From Ophioderma brevispina (Eukaryota; Echinodermata; Ophiuroidea; Amphilepidida; Ophiodermatidae): DNA of 64,000 nt. The notes beneath the pieces were generated by a model. It was not told the DNA's origin, ran no database searches, and worked only from the letters and a program-made list of their open reading frames with translations. Location of the stretch: positions 1 through 64,000 of the forward strand of contig JAMKCH010010135.1 of NCBI GenBank assembly GCA_023653785.1. Reading direction: 5' to 3'. The translations under genes were made by a program, and so were the position numbers. Each line of letters opens with the position of its first letter. Position 1 is the stretch's first letter. This document shows, piece by piece, positions 1-11,693 of the stretch.

Positions 1-60
1 CGAGTTGAAAATATATGCTCCTGGAGCATGATTTCGGGCCAAAATCTCCAAGAATCGCCC
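1..60. repeat. dispersed repeat, inverted partner of 49.74 kb
   Basis: The first ~45 bases, read in reverse, match about 49735-49785: both contain TTTTGGCCCGAAAT followed by a CAGGAGCATAT motif. This is a short dispersed repeat in opposite orientations at the two sites. No coding is seen. Confidence 0.5.
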
Positions 61-719
61 GATTTAGGGAATTTTAAATACGAGGTTTACCGCCATCATA
101 AGTTAAGATCATTCCCGTGAAATACAAATGCCATTAAGTCCCTTTTTGGTGCTCTCAAATTATCACTCCCATTCTAACCCCAACAATTTGTCAATTTTAG
201 TACATTTAATAAAGCATGCCTCCTTCCGGCGGTCATCTTGGACACTCAAATGTTTAAGCCCACTTCGGGAAGGTAAAACTTTATTTCGTTTCGTCCGGGA
301 TAAATTTCCTATCTATAATAAAATTACAATGGCAGTTTTTCACAAAACAATGGACGCCATTTTGAAATAGGCAGTACACGCTAATGTGCAGCTTTTCGCG
401 GCGGAAACATACCTAATCCTTGTCAGGTGGACACCCCCTTCAAGGTGATATATTGGAAAATTAATCACCAGGTGGGTGCAACAAACTCGAATTTCAAGGC
501 CCGTACAGAAATAGACTATACTATAATCTGCCTCTCTTTAGATCATAATTTCTCAAGTGATTTGAATTTGTTTATTAAAAGCTTACCACTTTCCATTAAT
601 ACTGACAAGTCCGAAGATATGAATTCTCTACACTAGAATGCCAACCTTATTTCAATTGTTATTTGAGGTCCAAGCATGCAATATACTAGATTAATTTGTG
701 GTACAGCTATAGACATACC
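61..719. other. no recognisable gene
   Basis: Only short open frames without family resemblance or splice context. A few phrases such as GGACGCCATTTTGAAAT echo the 'gccattttgaaat' repeat at 46.3-47.3 kb. Nothing else is supported. Confidence 0.4.
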
Positions 720-2639
720 GACATTATCAACACAATTAATAGGTAATTTTACACGGTGCTCTATGGGACTTCAAAAATCACGTGCTAAGCTCTCACACCA
801 AAACGGATTCAGATATTGGCGTGAAACTTTGCAGATGGAGTTTTGAAAAACTTCATATAGTGAAATCGGGCCATCCTCCTTTAATCGCGACAATAATACC
901 CGAGTATTTAGTTTTAAGGGAAGCAAAGCCAATACTGTAACTGTCCGTGCCTTTAATAGAAACTGCATTGACACTTTTCAGTAGCAACAGAAAACAATCT
1001 TATTTGTTTGGTAGATCTATTGTAAAACAGATGACATCATGATCGGACATGAGTTTATCCTCAGTATGACGATTTTTCACACTGTTTCATTCATCCGTGT
1101 AAAAACTAAATCAAGTGTATGATTCAGGAAGCAAGCAAGCCAATATACATTTCTCCTTTGTACAGAACGATTTGACACCATTTTTATAACAACGAATGAA
1201 TCTGAAAGTTTACCCTCATTGTGACCCTTACACCTTTTTCCTCAAAGGTTTGAACTACAAAACCCCCTGCAGATTGGGCAACTATAACTGGTTGGTTAAT
1301 ATTTTGAAAGGTGTGTGTCTGCTGGTACCCTTCCATATTTTGACCCCTGTATTAAACCTTTTGCCCCTACGAAATACAATTTCACACCAACTCTTTGTTT
1401 GGTACTTTTTGAGTATTTTTTTCGATGGTTCCGATTAGCAAATCGCTGCTAATCCCTTTAAAACAAAAGGATTTCTCAATACAATAGGGAGAAATTGATT
1501 CTATTCAATTTTGGGATTACGTCACTCAATTTGTCCTAATTTGACTAACCTTATGCGTTTATTTGGTGTTTCTCTTCTCTCCTCTTTCATATTAGGTAGA
1601 GATCCTTAAGCTGTTTTGACATAATACCAACAATATTTCCCTTGCTCTTTTAGTATGCAACTTGCTGGAATATAACTTATAGAGATAATGATCATGACAA
1701 CTACAGTACGACTATTAATTAAATCCTTGGTTCAATACCAGTGATTTTGAACCTACATCGAATCGCTATAGTCATTAAAAAAAACTCCCAAAAACATCGA
1801 GTAATTATTGAACACAGTTAATACATATTAAACAAAGCAGAGAAGTTATAAGATTCTGTATTATAAGTTTCAGTTTCAGTTTATTTTTCCATCAAATCAG
1901 TAATTATAAATACAAAGCAAGCAATAAGATGGAGGGCAAACCAAATTGGGGCAGAGCTCGAGAATATTTGGTCACCCAGATTAAAGTTACATGCTCATAA
2001 AATACAAATGAAAAATTACGTGCAGAGAAACACAAAAACAAACCAGCTACAAAAAAGATAGACAGCGAGTGATAGAGGTGAAACAGCCTACGAGACAAAG
2101 TGCAGACGACAGATCGGATATGGCAAGCAATATGGCAGCGAAGTCAAACTGCAATAAAAAAAAAAACATTATTTGAATACATCGTACCGATTAGACAGTA
2201 TGTGAAAATTGTTAAAGCGCAAATTGTTGAAACGGCAATGGCACATTTGATAAAAAAAAAAAAACAAAAAACCGAATACGCTAGCCCCTCTGGATTACAA
2301 AATTGAAAACTACATTGCTGGCCCTCGGAAAAGAGATACGTCCCAACACACTAGAGAGTCCTGAGAGACAGCAAACATGTTTATATAAAATCCATCCGGA
2401 ATGATCCCACCCAGCGACGACGGAAATGTTGTTACCACAAGAAAAACCGGCCCATAGACCCCATATAGTTATTATCAATGAGTGCGAGTTTGCGATATTC
2501 AAGAACAGAGGTTTATAGATTAAAGTCCGGCAACCCGAGAAGTTAAACCTAAAATTACAAAGATATCAAAAAGCCACCCAGACAGTGCCCCCATCTTTTA
2601 TACGGAAAGTTATAAGTGTGAAACGTAGTCATTGTATAA

Positions 2640-3034
2640 GGCAAAAAAAAATTGTTTGATTGTCCATAGACGACTTTTTAGAGTTGGGTCGGTCGGTCGG
2701 AAAAACTTTTTTTTAAAATGTCAATAGCAAACTATATTGAAACATGTTTGTTTGTATTAATAAGGTTAATCAAACACTAAAAATCAAGTTGATTCTTACT
2801 AAAAATGCATTTTTGTACATTATGAAACCCAACTAACATGCTAAGAAACTGTTTAAACATCATCTTTTTTACGTTTCAGAAAGTTAAAATTGAAAAAGAT
2901 AAAAAAAAAATTTGGAATTTTTCAAAATTAGGGTCGGTATTCTTTTGCACAGTAAAAGGGAAAAAAACCTTTTTCCTGATTTTCAAAATTAGGGTAGGTC
3001 GGATGAGGACAATCAAACAATATTTTTTTTGGCC
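2640..3034. mobile_element. Harbinger-like MITE, copy 1
   Basis: A 395-bp non-coding element with terminal inverted repeats: the left end reads GGCAAAAAAAAATTGTTTGA and the right end, reversed, reads GGCCAAAAAAAATATTGTTT. It is flanked by TAA on both sides (2637-2639 and 3035-3037). The interior contains GGTCGGTCGGTCGG and AATTAGGGTCGGT motifs and is nearly identical in layout to 25445-25829. A TWA target duplication is typical of PIF/Harbinger transposons. There is no transposase, so it must be non-autonomous. Confidence 0.8.
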
Positions 3035-3589
3035 TAACTACAGCACACTATTAATTAAATCAACTTTGTTCAAACTAGTGATTTTGAACACTACATAGAA
3101 TCCGCTATAGTCATTAAAAACAAACATCGAGTAATTATTGAACACAGTTAATACATATTAAACAAAGCAAAGAAGTTATAAGAATTCTGGATTATAAGGT
3201 TGGTAAGGTATAGAATTTATATATACAAGTTTTCTTACTGTAATGAGAAAGAAACAAAAAAAACAGGCACACTGTATCCATTGTTACACGCTGTTATTCC
3301 GTACGAATCAAATTAGTAGTCCAAGAATTAATAGAAAAAAACACCCGGAAATACTCGGAAAAAAGCAATGGGGATTTTTTTTTTAAGGATAGTTTCTAAT
3401 GTTATGAGGAACAACATATATTAAAAGTCCACAAGTTTCCCCATTGTGCGGTTGAAAAAATAGATGGGGTACAGTTGTACAGGGCTCATATTCTATAGGG
3501 CGCTTTGCACGGCAGGTCAATAAATTATCTTGGGCCCGCGCTGCTCCAGATACAACCCAAGCATGCAGAGTAAAAGGAACACCTGTAGA

Positions 3590-3720
3590 AATAGCTGGAA
3601 ATGTTCAGGTGAACCAGGTGCATGTATGTTTTCTTCTCATGATTGGTTGATCTGGGAGGAGCAAACAAAAAAGGTCCATTCAATATAATTTAGCTCTGTG
3701 CAAGGGCCTTATAATGTTCA
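3590..3720. repeat. dispersed repeat, partner at 8.46-8.58 kb
   Basis: Matches 8455-8585 by eye in the same orientation. Both have an AGGTGCA...TTCTTCT stretch, then GATTTGGGAGG or GATCTGGGAGG, GCAAACAAA, GTCCATTCA and ATAATTT/ATAAATTT. Not coding. Confidence 0.5.
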
Positions 3721-4660
3721 TGGTCTTTCAAAAGTATACAATTTTCGTAATGTTTATAATGATTAATAAAGTCTACTTTGCCATTATGGGATTTATAGTT
3801 TATTAACATATTAGAAATTTTTACCACCGTATACACTTTACCCCCGTCTACTCAATAAGCACAAGGGGACTCTTGGGGACTTTTGACTCATGTGCTTTCT
3901 AAAACCATTAGGAAAACCTATCTGAAAAAAAAAAAACAGCATGGAATCAGCCATGGATTTCCATCTTCCTGTCGTTACATAGAGACGCTAAAGTTTATGG
4001 TCTATTAGAGTACGGATGGAATAAAGCGTGTAATCCAGTCTGGTCCAGTAGCCTGTTAGTAAGGGCAATTGCAGCGGCGACAACCTAACGAAACAAAACA
4101 CGTCTTTTATAGCCAAATACGAAATCGCCTTTGTAGAATCCTAGATAGGTACGTCGATTGGTGTGTTGTCAGTTGTGTTTGTCCCCTTCTTAATCTGAAT
4201 CGAAGAAAAACATGAAAACAAACACGTAGAAATCACTATCAGTTTATATCACAACGTAGTATCCCTGTGTGAAAGTAATCATAGTCCGGCAGGTATCATA
4301 GTCCGGGATCCATAGACGACAACGGAATAAAGCGTGAAACTAATGCTGCGTGAAGAGTCAACTGAATCGATTGCCCTATTGGTCACCATTGTTCCCGGAC
4401 TGTGAGACCGGCGGACCATATCTCCTGTCACACCGGGCGTAGTATCAATGATACACTAGAATTACAAATGGCTCTATTCATCATCCCTTAATTATAAAAT
4501 TAACTACTTCTGTAGGCTACATTACTTTTTATAAGAAATTCTTCATAACGGGATAGTGAGGAATAAGCTATGCATAATTTTGTTAAGCTTCTTGACATAC
4601 ATCTGTTATGGTATTATGGTTTCTCTGATGTGCTGAGCTCCTTTCATGGATGTATGCTGT

Positions 4661-6999
4661 TAAAATACTCAAATATTACTGTTATTATTATAGGTTTCCT
4701 AGCCAATTTCAAACTTTGTTCATTCAATTTAGTAAAGCAAGCTTTCGTTTTCGCTCAAAATTGAACAATGAGTTACAAACGTATTTCAAATTAATGAATT
4801 GGCGATCAATATCGCTCATTTATGAATTCTATTTCGCTCAATGTGCAGCCGGTTTGATATCTGGTGCAATCAATTTCGCAAGGATCGGAAGTGCGGCCCT
4901 GTTCAAAGATTTAATTTCATCAATCAGTTAACAAAAAGGAAGAAATGTGAAATCGTTTGGCAAAGCTTAGAAAAGGCACATCGTGTTTAATCCCATAATC
5001 AAACTTTAGCTTGCTTATAAGATGTTGGGCAATTCCACTGTAACGGAGGGACATTTTGACTCTGTTTATAGACTTTCAAACCAGTGCAAAACGAAAGGAA
5101 TTTATTGCAATATCAAATACACTTCCATAATTCTATGTATGCTACTAGTTTATACAATTCACGCTATTTTGTTTTCGACAAACACTTTTTGTTAATGAAT
5201 TTTGAATATTAATGAGCTTAGTAACGGAAGGACGCTATGGATGCTATAAAAAGGAAGGTATTAATGATATAGTCACACTCTAAGTTCTAATGTGAGCTGT
5301 TCTTAAAGTTCCCAGAAATGCAAATAGAAATGATGTGCTTTGTATCAAGTCTACAAAGAGTGACCAGAATGCATCCAATATTTGGGTTGATGATGACACC
5401 ATTTGTGGTACCATTGATTTATCAGAGAGTAATAGAAAACTCCAGGTGACTGGTGTGAATCTATTCATGACAGTGACTGATAATCAATAGTTTCACAAAT
5501 GATGTCACTGGTAGTGTACTCTTTTTTTCTGGCCCTGTTTATTACAATGGAATGTCCCACAAGTATTTGAAGTAGGTCCATCATCTTACTTCATGGGACC
5601 TTTAAGAACGAGTATATTCCTGTTAGGTCATGAATTGAAACACCAGCGTCAGCGTGTGGCCAAGTCTGTGCATGCCGAGGTAAGAGAACTGCGAGTCCTC
5701 AAAACTTAGTGTCCTATCTTGTAGAGGAGGCTATTGGGTATAGTGCTGAAAAATGATGCGTGCCGCACACAATGATAACACAATGAACCGGCTGACTGTG
5801 GAACGCTGCATCATAGGACTATCCTACTGTCTTCCAATTAACTTATATGTCCGGTTTTTTATCTACAAAAAACTATACGTTTTCGGAAAAAAGGCATGAA
5901 AAGAAGAGTTGTTAGTCTCGTTGACACAACATTGAAAACTACAGCAGCAACGGTATAACAGCGTTTATTTCTCATGATTATTACCCATAATCCCACCATG
6001 ATCTGTAACGGCGAAAAAGCTTATTGGACAGACAAGTATATGGTTTCGTGCACCGCTGGTACCGAATAACTCTCCGAGCTGCTGTCGCTTTCACCTGGTA
6101 TGTTATACAACATTACTTTAACTTGCGCAGAATATAAACTGAGGTTTCGAGGCGCCGCATACCAGAGATCTACTGATCTACTTTGCCGTACGACAAGAGC
6201 TACCTTTCTGGCCATATGGCATTTCTCTTCTTTCTACTCTGCCTAACAAAGGCATGTGGATCATGAAGGCTCAGTTCTTTGCAATAACAATGCTTTGGGG
6301 AATTTTAAGAACCAACTTCCACAGACCTAATCATATCATGTCAAAAAGTTCCTCAAGCAAATCTTCATAAGTTGAATTTTGTACGTTTCTTGATCAAGAT
6401 TAGGTAAAATATTTACAAAAATGTGAATAGCTTTCTTAGAGATGTTTTTCACGATTAGAAAACAATCAAGTTGACATGGTCTATTTGAAAATAAGGATAA
6501 ACACAATGGCGAAATGGGAGGTTTTTTTTCTGCGTTTCTCGAGGTGTGAATTTACCAAATTTCACATTGGCTTTTGATTCCTTACACATCATGTTTTTAA
6601 AAAAAATGCATACCTTTATAGGTCGTTTACATTAAAGGGGTTTGCCATGGAATCATACTCTTCTTAATTGCGCGCATTATTGGGTTTATATATGTAGTGT
6701 TAATTGTAAATGCTTTACCCAAAATATTTAAAAATGCCGCAATATGTCCACAAATAAGCTTTTTTATCAATCATCACTTTTAACACATTAATTCTCGACC
6801 TGCTGAAACGGCGGATTAGATCGGGGTCCCGTGGGTGTTTTATTCGTTATGGCACGCCTCCACGTAACATCATGGGCGAGTTTCTGCGCTGTATTCGAGT
6901 TTACCCCACCCCGCTATATGTCGATTTTACAGCAGCGCCTATCCCAGTTTGAACTCTATGTGCCGAGTATCATAATCATTGGCTTCCAGAAAAATAAAA
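4661..6999. other. no recognisable gene
   Basis: AT-rich sequence with short open frames only. A short stretch at about 4838-4930 could be read as a hydrophobic exon after a CAATGTGCAG acceptor, but it has no donor and no partner. The counterpart of the copy B C-terminal exon (50.2 kb) should fall between 4.65 and 9.5 kb if the duplication is complete; I could not find it. Confidence 0.4.
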
Positions 7000-7870
7000 T
7001 CATGTCCAGATAAATCATGCCGAGGTTTTTTAAAAACTGGACATTATTTTTTTCCAACATGTGCAACTTGTGACATGCTTGTTTTTTCTCACATGAGCAA
7101 ACTCGACATGATTTGTTTTCTCAAACATAAGCAAACTCCGATATGTTTGGGTTTTCTCAAACATGGGGAAAAAAAAAGCCAAACTCGACATTGATTTTTT
7201 TTACCACATACACCAAAACACTTCTCTGTCGAGTTTTCCTCAAGTTGAGAAAAAATCATGTCGGGATTTTGAAACTTGAACATGATTGTATGTCACACTC
7301 ACCATCTAGAGAGCAAAAACTGGGTGTATAGAGGGCAAACTGAGACATATCGCGCTGTAAACTCGACTTACGCTGCACACTCGACTATGGCGAGGAAAAC
7401 TTCGATACACGCGCGTGAAACTCGACATGCGCATGAAACTCGCCATGCTTTGATAAGTGGAGCGGTAAACTGGACATGATTTATGTCAAACTCTCATATA
7501 GAAAGCACAACTCGATGAATAGAGGCAAACTGGACATATAGCGTTGTATACAACTCGAACATATAACGCTGCCACTCTACATATGGCGATGAAACTCGAT
7601 ACCAACGCCGTGAAAACTCGACCTGCGCGAGACAACTCGCTGATTAATAGTGGAGCGTAAAACTGGACTTATTTATGTCAAACTCACCATGATAGAAAGC
7701 ACAACTCGATGTATAGAGGGCAACTGGACGATAGCGCTGTAAACTCACATATAACGCTGCACACTCGCGGGGGCTCTACATATGGGAGGAAACAGATACA
7801 CCCATCGCGTGGGAAACTCGACATTCGCGGGAAAACTCGCCATGATTTGATACGTGGAGGCGTGCCATAA
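7000..7870. repeat. AAACTCGACATG-type array with ~185-bp units
   Basis: The stretch is dense in variants of AAACTCGAC, AAACTGGACATG and CACTCGAC. From about 7285 three higher-order units follow (7285-7475, 7475-7655, 7655-7865). Each has the same order of landmarks: ATTTATGTCAAACTC, GAAAGCACAACTCGAT, AGAGGCAAACTGGACATA, CGCTGTAAACTC, CGCTGCACACTCG, ATGGCGA, ACGCGCGTGAAACTCGACAT, AACTCGCCATG, TGATAAGTGGAGCG. The part before 7285 carries the core in both orientations. Open frames across it are repeat artefacts. Confidence 0.75.
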
Positions 7871-9180
7871 TTTCCCGTGACGGTAATCATAACTAACTAA
7901 CTCTTCTTTGCTTGGGGGTATACATCATCTATTACCGGCGGTCCGGTAAGTATTTCCCACGGTTAGTCTTTTGGTCACAACCTGCGACAGATATTATCTA
8001 AATTAGAACTGCGCGGCAGAATTACGTTTTCAGTCCGGTTCATAGCGATGTTGTGCAAATTAAACTAAATCTCAAAAGCTCCGGAAAACGAAGGGTTTCT
8101 ATGGAGATTTTTGCATCCGAGGGTCCCGTTACTATGTTTTTGTTTTTGATATATTAGCCGTAATTGGGTCGAACCTATAGACTAGTGAGAAAATTGAACG
8201 TTTTTTGTTGGGCTACTGCTTTCGGTGCTCGCGACCACGGAAAGTGAACACGCATCGCTACGGGCGCATCCCCTTTTCCCACAATGCCTTTCGTTATTAA
8301 TTCCGCTTGAGATTTGCAACGCTGTTTTCCAATTTAACGCGTACAGCCAACTTTTTTTTCATTTTAGAAACATGATTCGTAATTTTTCCGGACCGCCGTA
8401 ACCAGCTATAAGCTGCCGGGGTTTTTAAACCCGCATAAAAGAGTCCCGCAGAATAGCTGAATTTCAGGTGCACCATGTTCTGCTTGTTTATTTCTTCTTT
8501 GCATGCTTGGATGATTTGGGAGGGCAAACAAAGTCCATTCATATAAATTTGCCTTCCGTGGAAGGGACAACTATCCATTGAGTGGCTAATGACAACAGTA
8601 ACTGTATATTAGAATGGTGTACCCACCAACGCAGAGCATTCCATAGCGCATACACTTGTTTATAACAAAAGTAAATTCAATCGGTCGGACCAAAATGCAT
8701 TATGGAGACATGAGCGACAAATAATTTACTGCACATAAGTATAAGTTACTCAAATCAAAAAGTGGAACATATAGAAATAAGGGGGAACGTTTGTAAAAAA
8801 AGTAGAATTGTTCGAATTGATTTAATTGCTGTACCAATTTATTGGGATACTCCTCAGGTTTTAAAAAAGGTATAGTTGGTTTGCACTATCTACGCGATAG
8901 TTTTAGTACAATAGGCACATAAGAGTTCAGGTCATCCTGGGGAAAATTTCATAGAATGGTCCGATTTGATCGGACTGGTGGTAAACTGTTGAATTTGTCC
9001 CGCTAGATAAGTAAATGTAAATAGATTCTTGTTTGAACTTCTATATAAGAATTACAGAGCTATGACTAGTGACCTCCCATAAGACCACCGTGTAGTCCCC
9101 AGTCACATTATGCGTTTTCCCCCCACCAATTATGAACAATAGTAAATGGTGGAACCAGTATATTTTCGGGTTCGGTACCA
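7871..9180. other. no recognisable gene
   Basis: Contains the dispersed repeat at 8455-8585. Nothing else has family resemblance. The open frame on the minus strand over 8297-8578 overlaps that repeat and is not supported as a gene. Confidence 0.4.
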
Positions 9181-9189
9181 TTAGACGAC

Positions 9190-9530
9190 ACAATTTGACA
9201 CCATTTTTCAACGAAAACAGGATATATCTGAAATTTACCCATTGTGACCGTGAACCTTTTGACTCAAACTATTAAACTACAACCGGCAGATAGGGCAAAA
9301 CTATACTTTTTAATTCATGGAAAGTAACCAACACGTTGTCATACTTTTTGACGCTTTTTGATACTTTCATATTTTGACCCCTTGTATACAACTTACCCCG
9401 TAAAATTATATGTCCACTCCATGATTTAGTAGGACTCTTGATATGTTGGTTTTAAAGGTTTCTCATACAATTCTGTTGGAAGATTCTGTGCAATTAGTGT
9501 TGGGTTAAGGCCGCATTCATTCTATTTTGA
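9190..9530. repeat. dispersed repeat family also at 1.19 and 47.5 kb
   Basis: Shares phrases with 1150-1440 and 47490-47690: TTTGACACCATTTT, TACCCATTGTGACC, GCAGATAGGGCAA, TTTTGACCCC and related. All three copies have the same orientation and diverge by substitutions and small indels. No coding. Confidence 0.6.
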
Positions 9531-9539
9531 CTGGCCTTA

Positions 9540-9806
9540 ATAGTCGTGTTTTTAAGATGGCTTTGTAACGACAGACTTACCAATCACAATCTTGCTAGAA
9601 ATTGTGCAAAACCTAACAAGAATACCCTTTCGACGTCATCGGCACAAACCTATAAAAGTTTAAATGAATACAGAAGGATATTTACAAAAGGATACAAAGC
9701 GAGATCGAGGCAAACAGAAGTCCGATTATACTTGATATGTTGTCTGTAAAAGTGTTTCTTTGGCAGAAGCATGCATACGTACTTGCATTGGCGTGATGTA
9801 ATCATG
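9540..9806. repeat. paralogous block ending at a deletion junction
   Basis: 9570-9770 aligns with 52470-52650 of copy B (AATTGTGCAAAACCTAACAAGAATA, quoted here only in part as AAAACCTAACAAGAATA; TTTACAAAA; TTTCTTTGG.AGAAGCATG). Immediately after AGAAGCATG the sequence 9769-9805 instead matches 56041-56075 of copy B (GCATGCATA...CTTGCATTGG.GTGA). About 3.4 kb present in B is therefore absent here. The junction lies in a shared CATG. Confidence 0.65.
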
Positions 9807-9832
9807 TAACATATATTTGGCACGCTAGAGCG

Positions 9833-10856
9833 GACATAAATCGTCGACTTTGACACAACCGCGTCGACTTTGACACAACCGCGTCGAGTTTGACACACCG
9901 CGTCGAGTTTGACACAACCGCGTTGAGTTTGACACAACCGCGTCGAGTTTGACACAACCGCGTTGAGTTTGACACAACCGCGTTGAGTTTGACACAACCG
10001 CGTCGAGTTTGACACACCGCGGCGAGTTTGACACAACCGCGGCGAGTTTGACACAACCACGGCGAGTTTGCAACACAATCACTCTGCGAGTTTGCAACAC
10101 GAACACGAGCCGAGTTTGCAGCACGATCGTGAGCCAAGTTTGCAACTCGAATACAAGCCCGAGTTGCGAAACACGAACCGAGTTGTATCACGACCCGATT
10201 TTTATCACGAGCCGAGTTGATTTTCTTTGATTTGTTATTGTTATCTCTATTTTCATTGGGTTTATGTTCTAGTGTTTTATGTTTTATTGAGTAGGTAGCG
10301 ATGAGTCAGGGAGTGGAGGGGGATGTTCAGGGGGGGGAAGCGAGGCGAGGCAGGAATGGAGGGGAGGTAGGGGGGCCGGGGTACTCAGTTAGTGATTCAT
10401 TGATTTATAAAAACTAAATGAATTAAAATAAAATAAAATAAAATAAAATAAAATAAAATAAAATAAAATAAAATAAATGCAAACCAAAATAAAACTCGGC
10501 TCGTGATGCAACTCGGCTCGTGATACATGTACAACTCGGCCTCGTGTTCATGTTGCAAACTCGCCGCGGTTGTGTCAAACTCAACGCGGTTGTTTCAAAC
10601 TTGACGTGATTGTGTCAAACTCGACGCGGTTGTGTCAAAGTCGACGCGGTTGTGTCAAAGTCGACGCGGTTGTGTCAAAGTCGGCGCGGTTGTGTCAAAG
10701 TCGACGCGGTTGTGTCAAATTTGATGCGATCGTGTCAAACTCGACGCGCATGTGTCAAACTCGACGCGGCCGTGTCAAACTCGACGCGGTCGTGTCAAAC
10801 TCGACGCGGTCGTGTCAAAACTAGACGCGGTTGTGTCAAACTCGACGTTTTATGTA
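9833..10856. mobile_element. foldback-like element with 20-mer tandem arms
   Basis: The left arm (9833-10225) is a tandem array of a ~20-mer, read on the minus strand as GTGTCAAACTCGACGCGGTT. The right arm (10490-10856) carries the same 20-mer on the plus strand. The inner zones also mirror each other: CACGAGCCGAGTTG on the left and AACTCGGCTCGTG on the right. The tips match as well: GACATAAATCGTCGA on the left, TACATAAAACGTCGA reversed from the right. The ~260-bp loop holds a purine/GT-rich stretch and a (TAAAA)n run. There is no coding capacity. Long TIRs made of short tandem repeats define foldback/TU-type elements. No clear target duplication was found. Confidence 0.75.
10423..10477 (+). 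repeat. (TAAAA)n microsatellite
   Basis: About eleven uninterrupted TAAAA pentamers in the loop between the two inverted arms. Confidence 0.95.
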
Positions 10857-11513
10857 TACACTGTATTCACTCTTCTGGGCAACCAGTAATTCAGTAGACA
10901 TATGTGTGAGTGGGTCAAATCGGGTCACATAACCGCATCCCAAATCCGTTTAAAGAGGACCACTGGGCTTTTGAAGAATGGTGCGCCCTCTAGAGTTTTC
11001 CAAATTTATATTTTTGCAGGTAAAGAAGGTTATATACATTAGCCCTCACCTGAAATTATTAAGCCCAAATCAGCGCGCTATGGGTAAACAGAACGATTTT
11101 TATAATTAATGTCGCCGGCGACATTAATTCAGCAGACGACGCGGAAATGGTGTGTAACAAAAGAAAACACACACCAGAGTTGATTCTCGCGGCATGCACA
11201 TTGTTTGACCGGTCTGTGACTTGTGGTTTTCATATCAATGAGTATGCGTCTATGATATTCATGAAATAGACACATTGTGAATAAAAGTATGGCCAACTTA
11301 AAAGTTAGCCTACAGATTACATGGATGTCTTTAGCCTTTTTATTAATGTTTCTATATTGATTTGGTTACTTATTTTTATGCGAAAAATATATCTCTATTC
11401 TTTCAATGGCCTAGACCGCTAAAGGGGTTAAAGTTTTAAATAACGATGTTTTATGAGTGTTCTTAGTCAAATTTAACGCACAAGTTGTGCAACATGAGTA
11501 ATTTTCACCTTAC

Positions 11514-11693
11514 CCATAAACAAGGATAAGTTGTGGACTGTTGTCTAAGACAAGCGACAATCCAATAACACCAATAATTACAGATCGTAACCAATTTGAT
11601 CACATTGCTGCAGTCAGATTCACATAATCCTGGCAAAGAGTAGGACTTGTGGGTTTCAGGATCAGCTCCAATACAATCACACTCTTCGTATAT
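11514..11693 (-). CDS. SLCO-like: OATP copy A, exon 6 (post-Kazal Cys motif and TM)
   Basis: The minus strand opens after an AAAAG acceptor and ends at a GG|GTAAGG donor. It encodes IYEECDCIGADPE, then GLCESDCSN, then a membrane segment. This is the end of the large extracellular loop of OATPs, where paired cysteines follow the Kazal-like domain, and the next transmembrane helix. Phase 0 entry matches the phase 0 exit of exon 5. Compared with copy B (56229-56408), one extra base near 11577-11581 (CTGTAATTATT versus CTGCATTATT) shifts the frame in the middle of the helix. Read in the corrected frame the helix continues as VIGLSLVLDNSPQLILVYG. The shift could be real decay or a consensus error. 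Confidence 0.8.

Larger units (their letters stand above)
720..4660. repeat. 3' flank of copy A, paralogous to 47.5-49.2 kb
   Basis: Several blocks align by eye with the region downstream of copy B. Block 1440-1690 matches 48030-48320 (both contain TTGATTCTATT and GCTGGAATATAACTT). Block 3100-3300 matches 48430-48600. Block 4000-4230 matches 48840-49060 (AATACGAAATCGC, GAATCGAAGAAAAA). Block 4500-4650 matches 49075-49215 (AAGCTATGCAT, TTTGTTAAGCTTCT). Blocks 720-900 and 1190-1440 also have partners, at 47880-48040 and 47500-47680, but in swapped order. An internal duplicate of ~170 bp (1695-1870 versus 3040-3205) is present. No genes are seen. Confidence 0.7.

Noticed and set aside
4838..4930. 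Short hydrophobic reading AQCAAGLISGAINFARIGSA after a possible acceptor, reminiscent of MFS helices
   Set aside because: No donor, no partner exon on the plus strand, and the preceding 160 bases have no support; likely chance.
6021..6215. Minus-strand 64-codon frame as a possible last exon of copy A (Ser-rich tail)
   Set aside because: No similarity to the copy B C-terminal exon and no convincing acceptor.
9833..10856. Possible CRISPR array
   Set aside because: The units are contiguous 20-mers without unique spacers, and the surroundings are eukaryotic.
9650..10897. Overlapping frames in both directions with CQTRRGCVKL-type repeats
   Set aside because: The repeats are 20-bp DNA units, not a multiple of three, so all three frames stay open; no start context or family.
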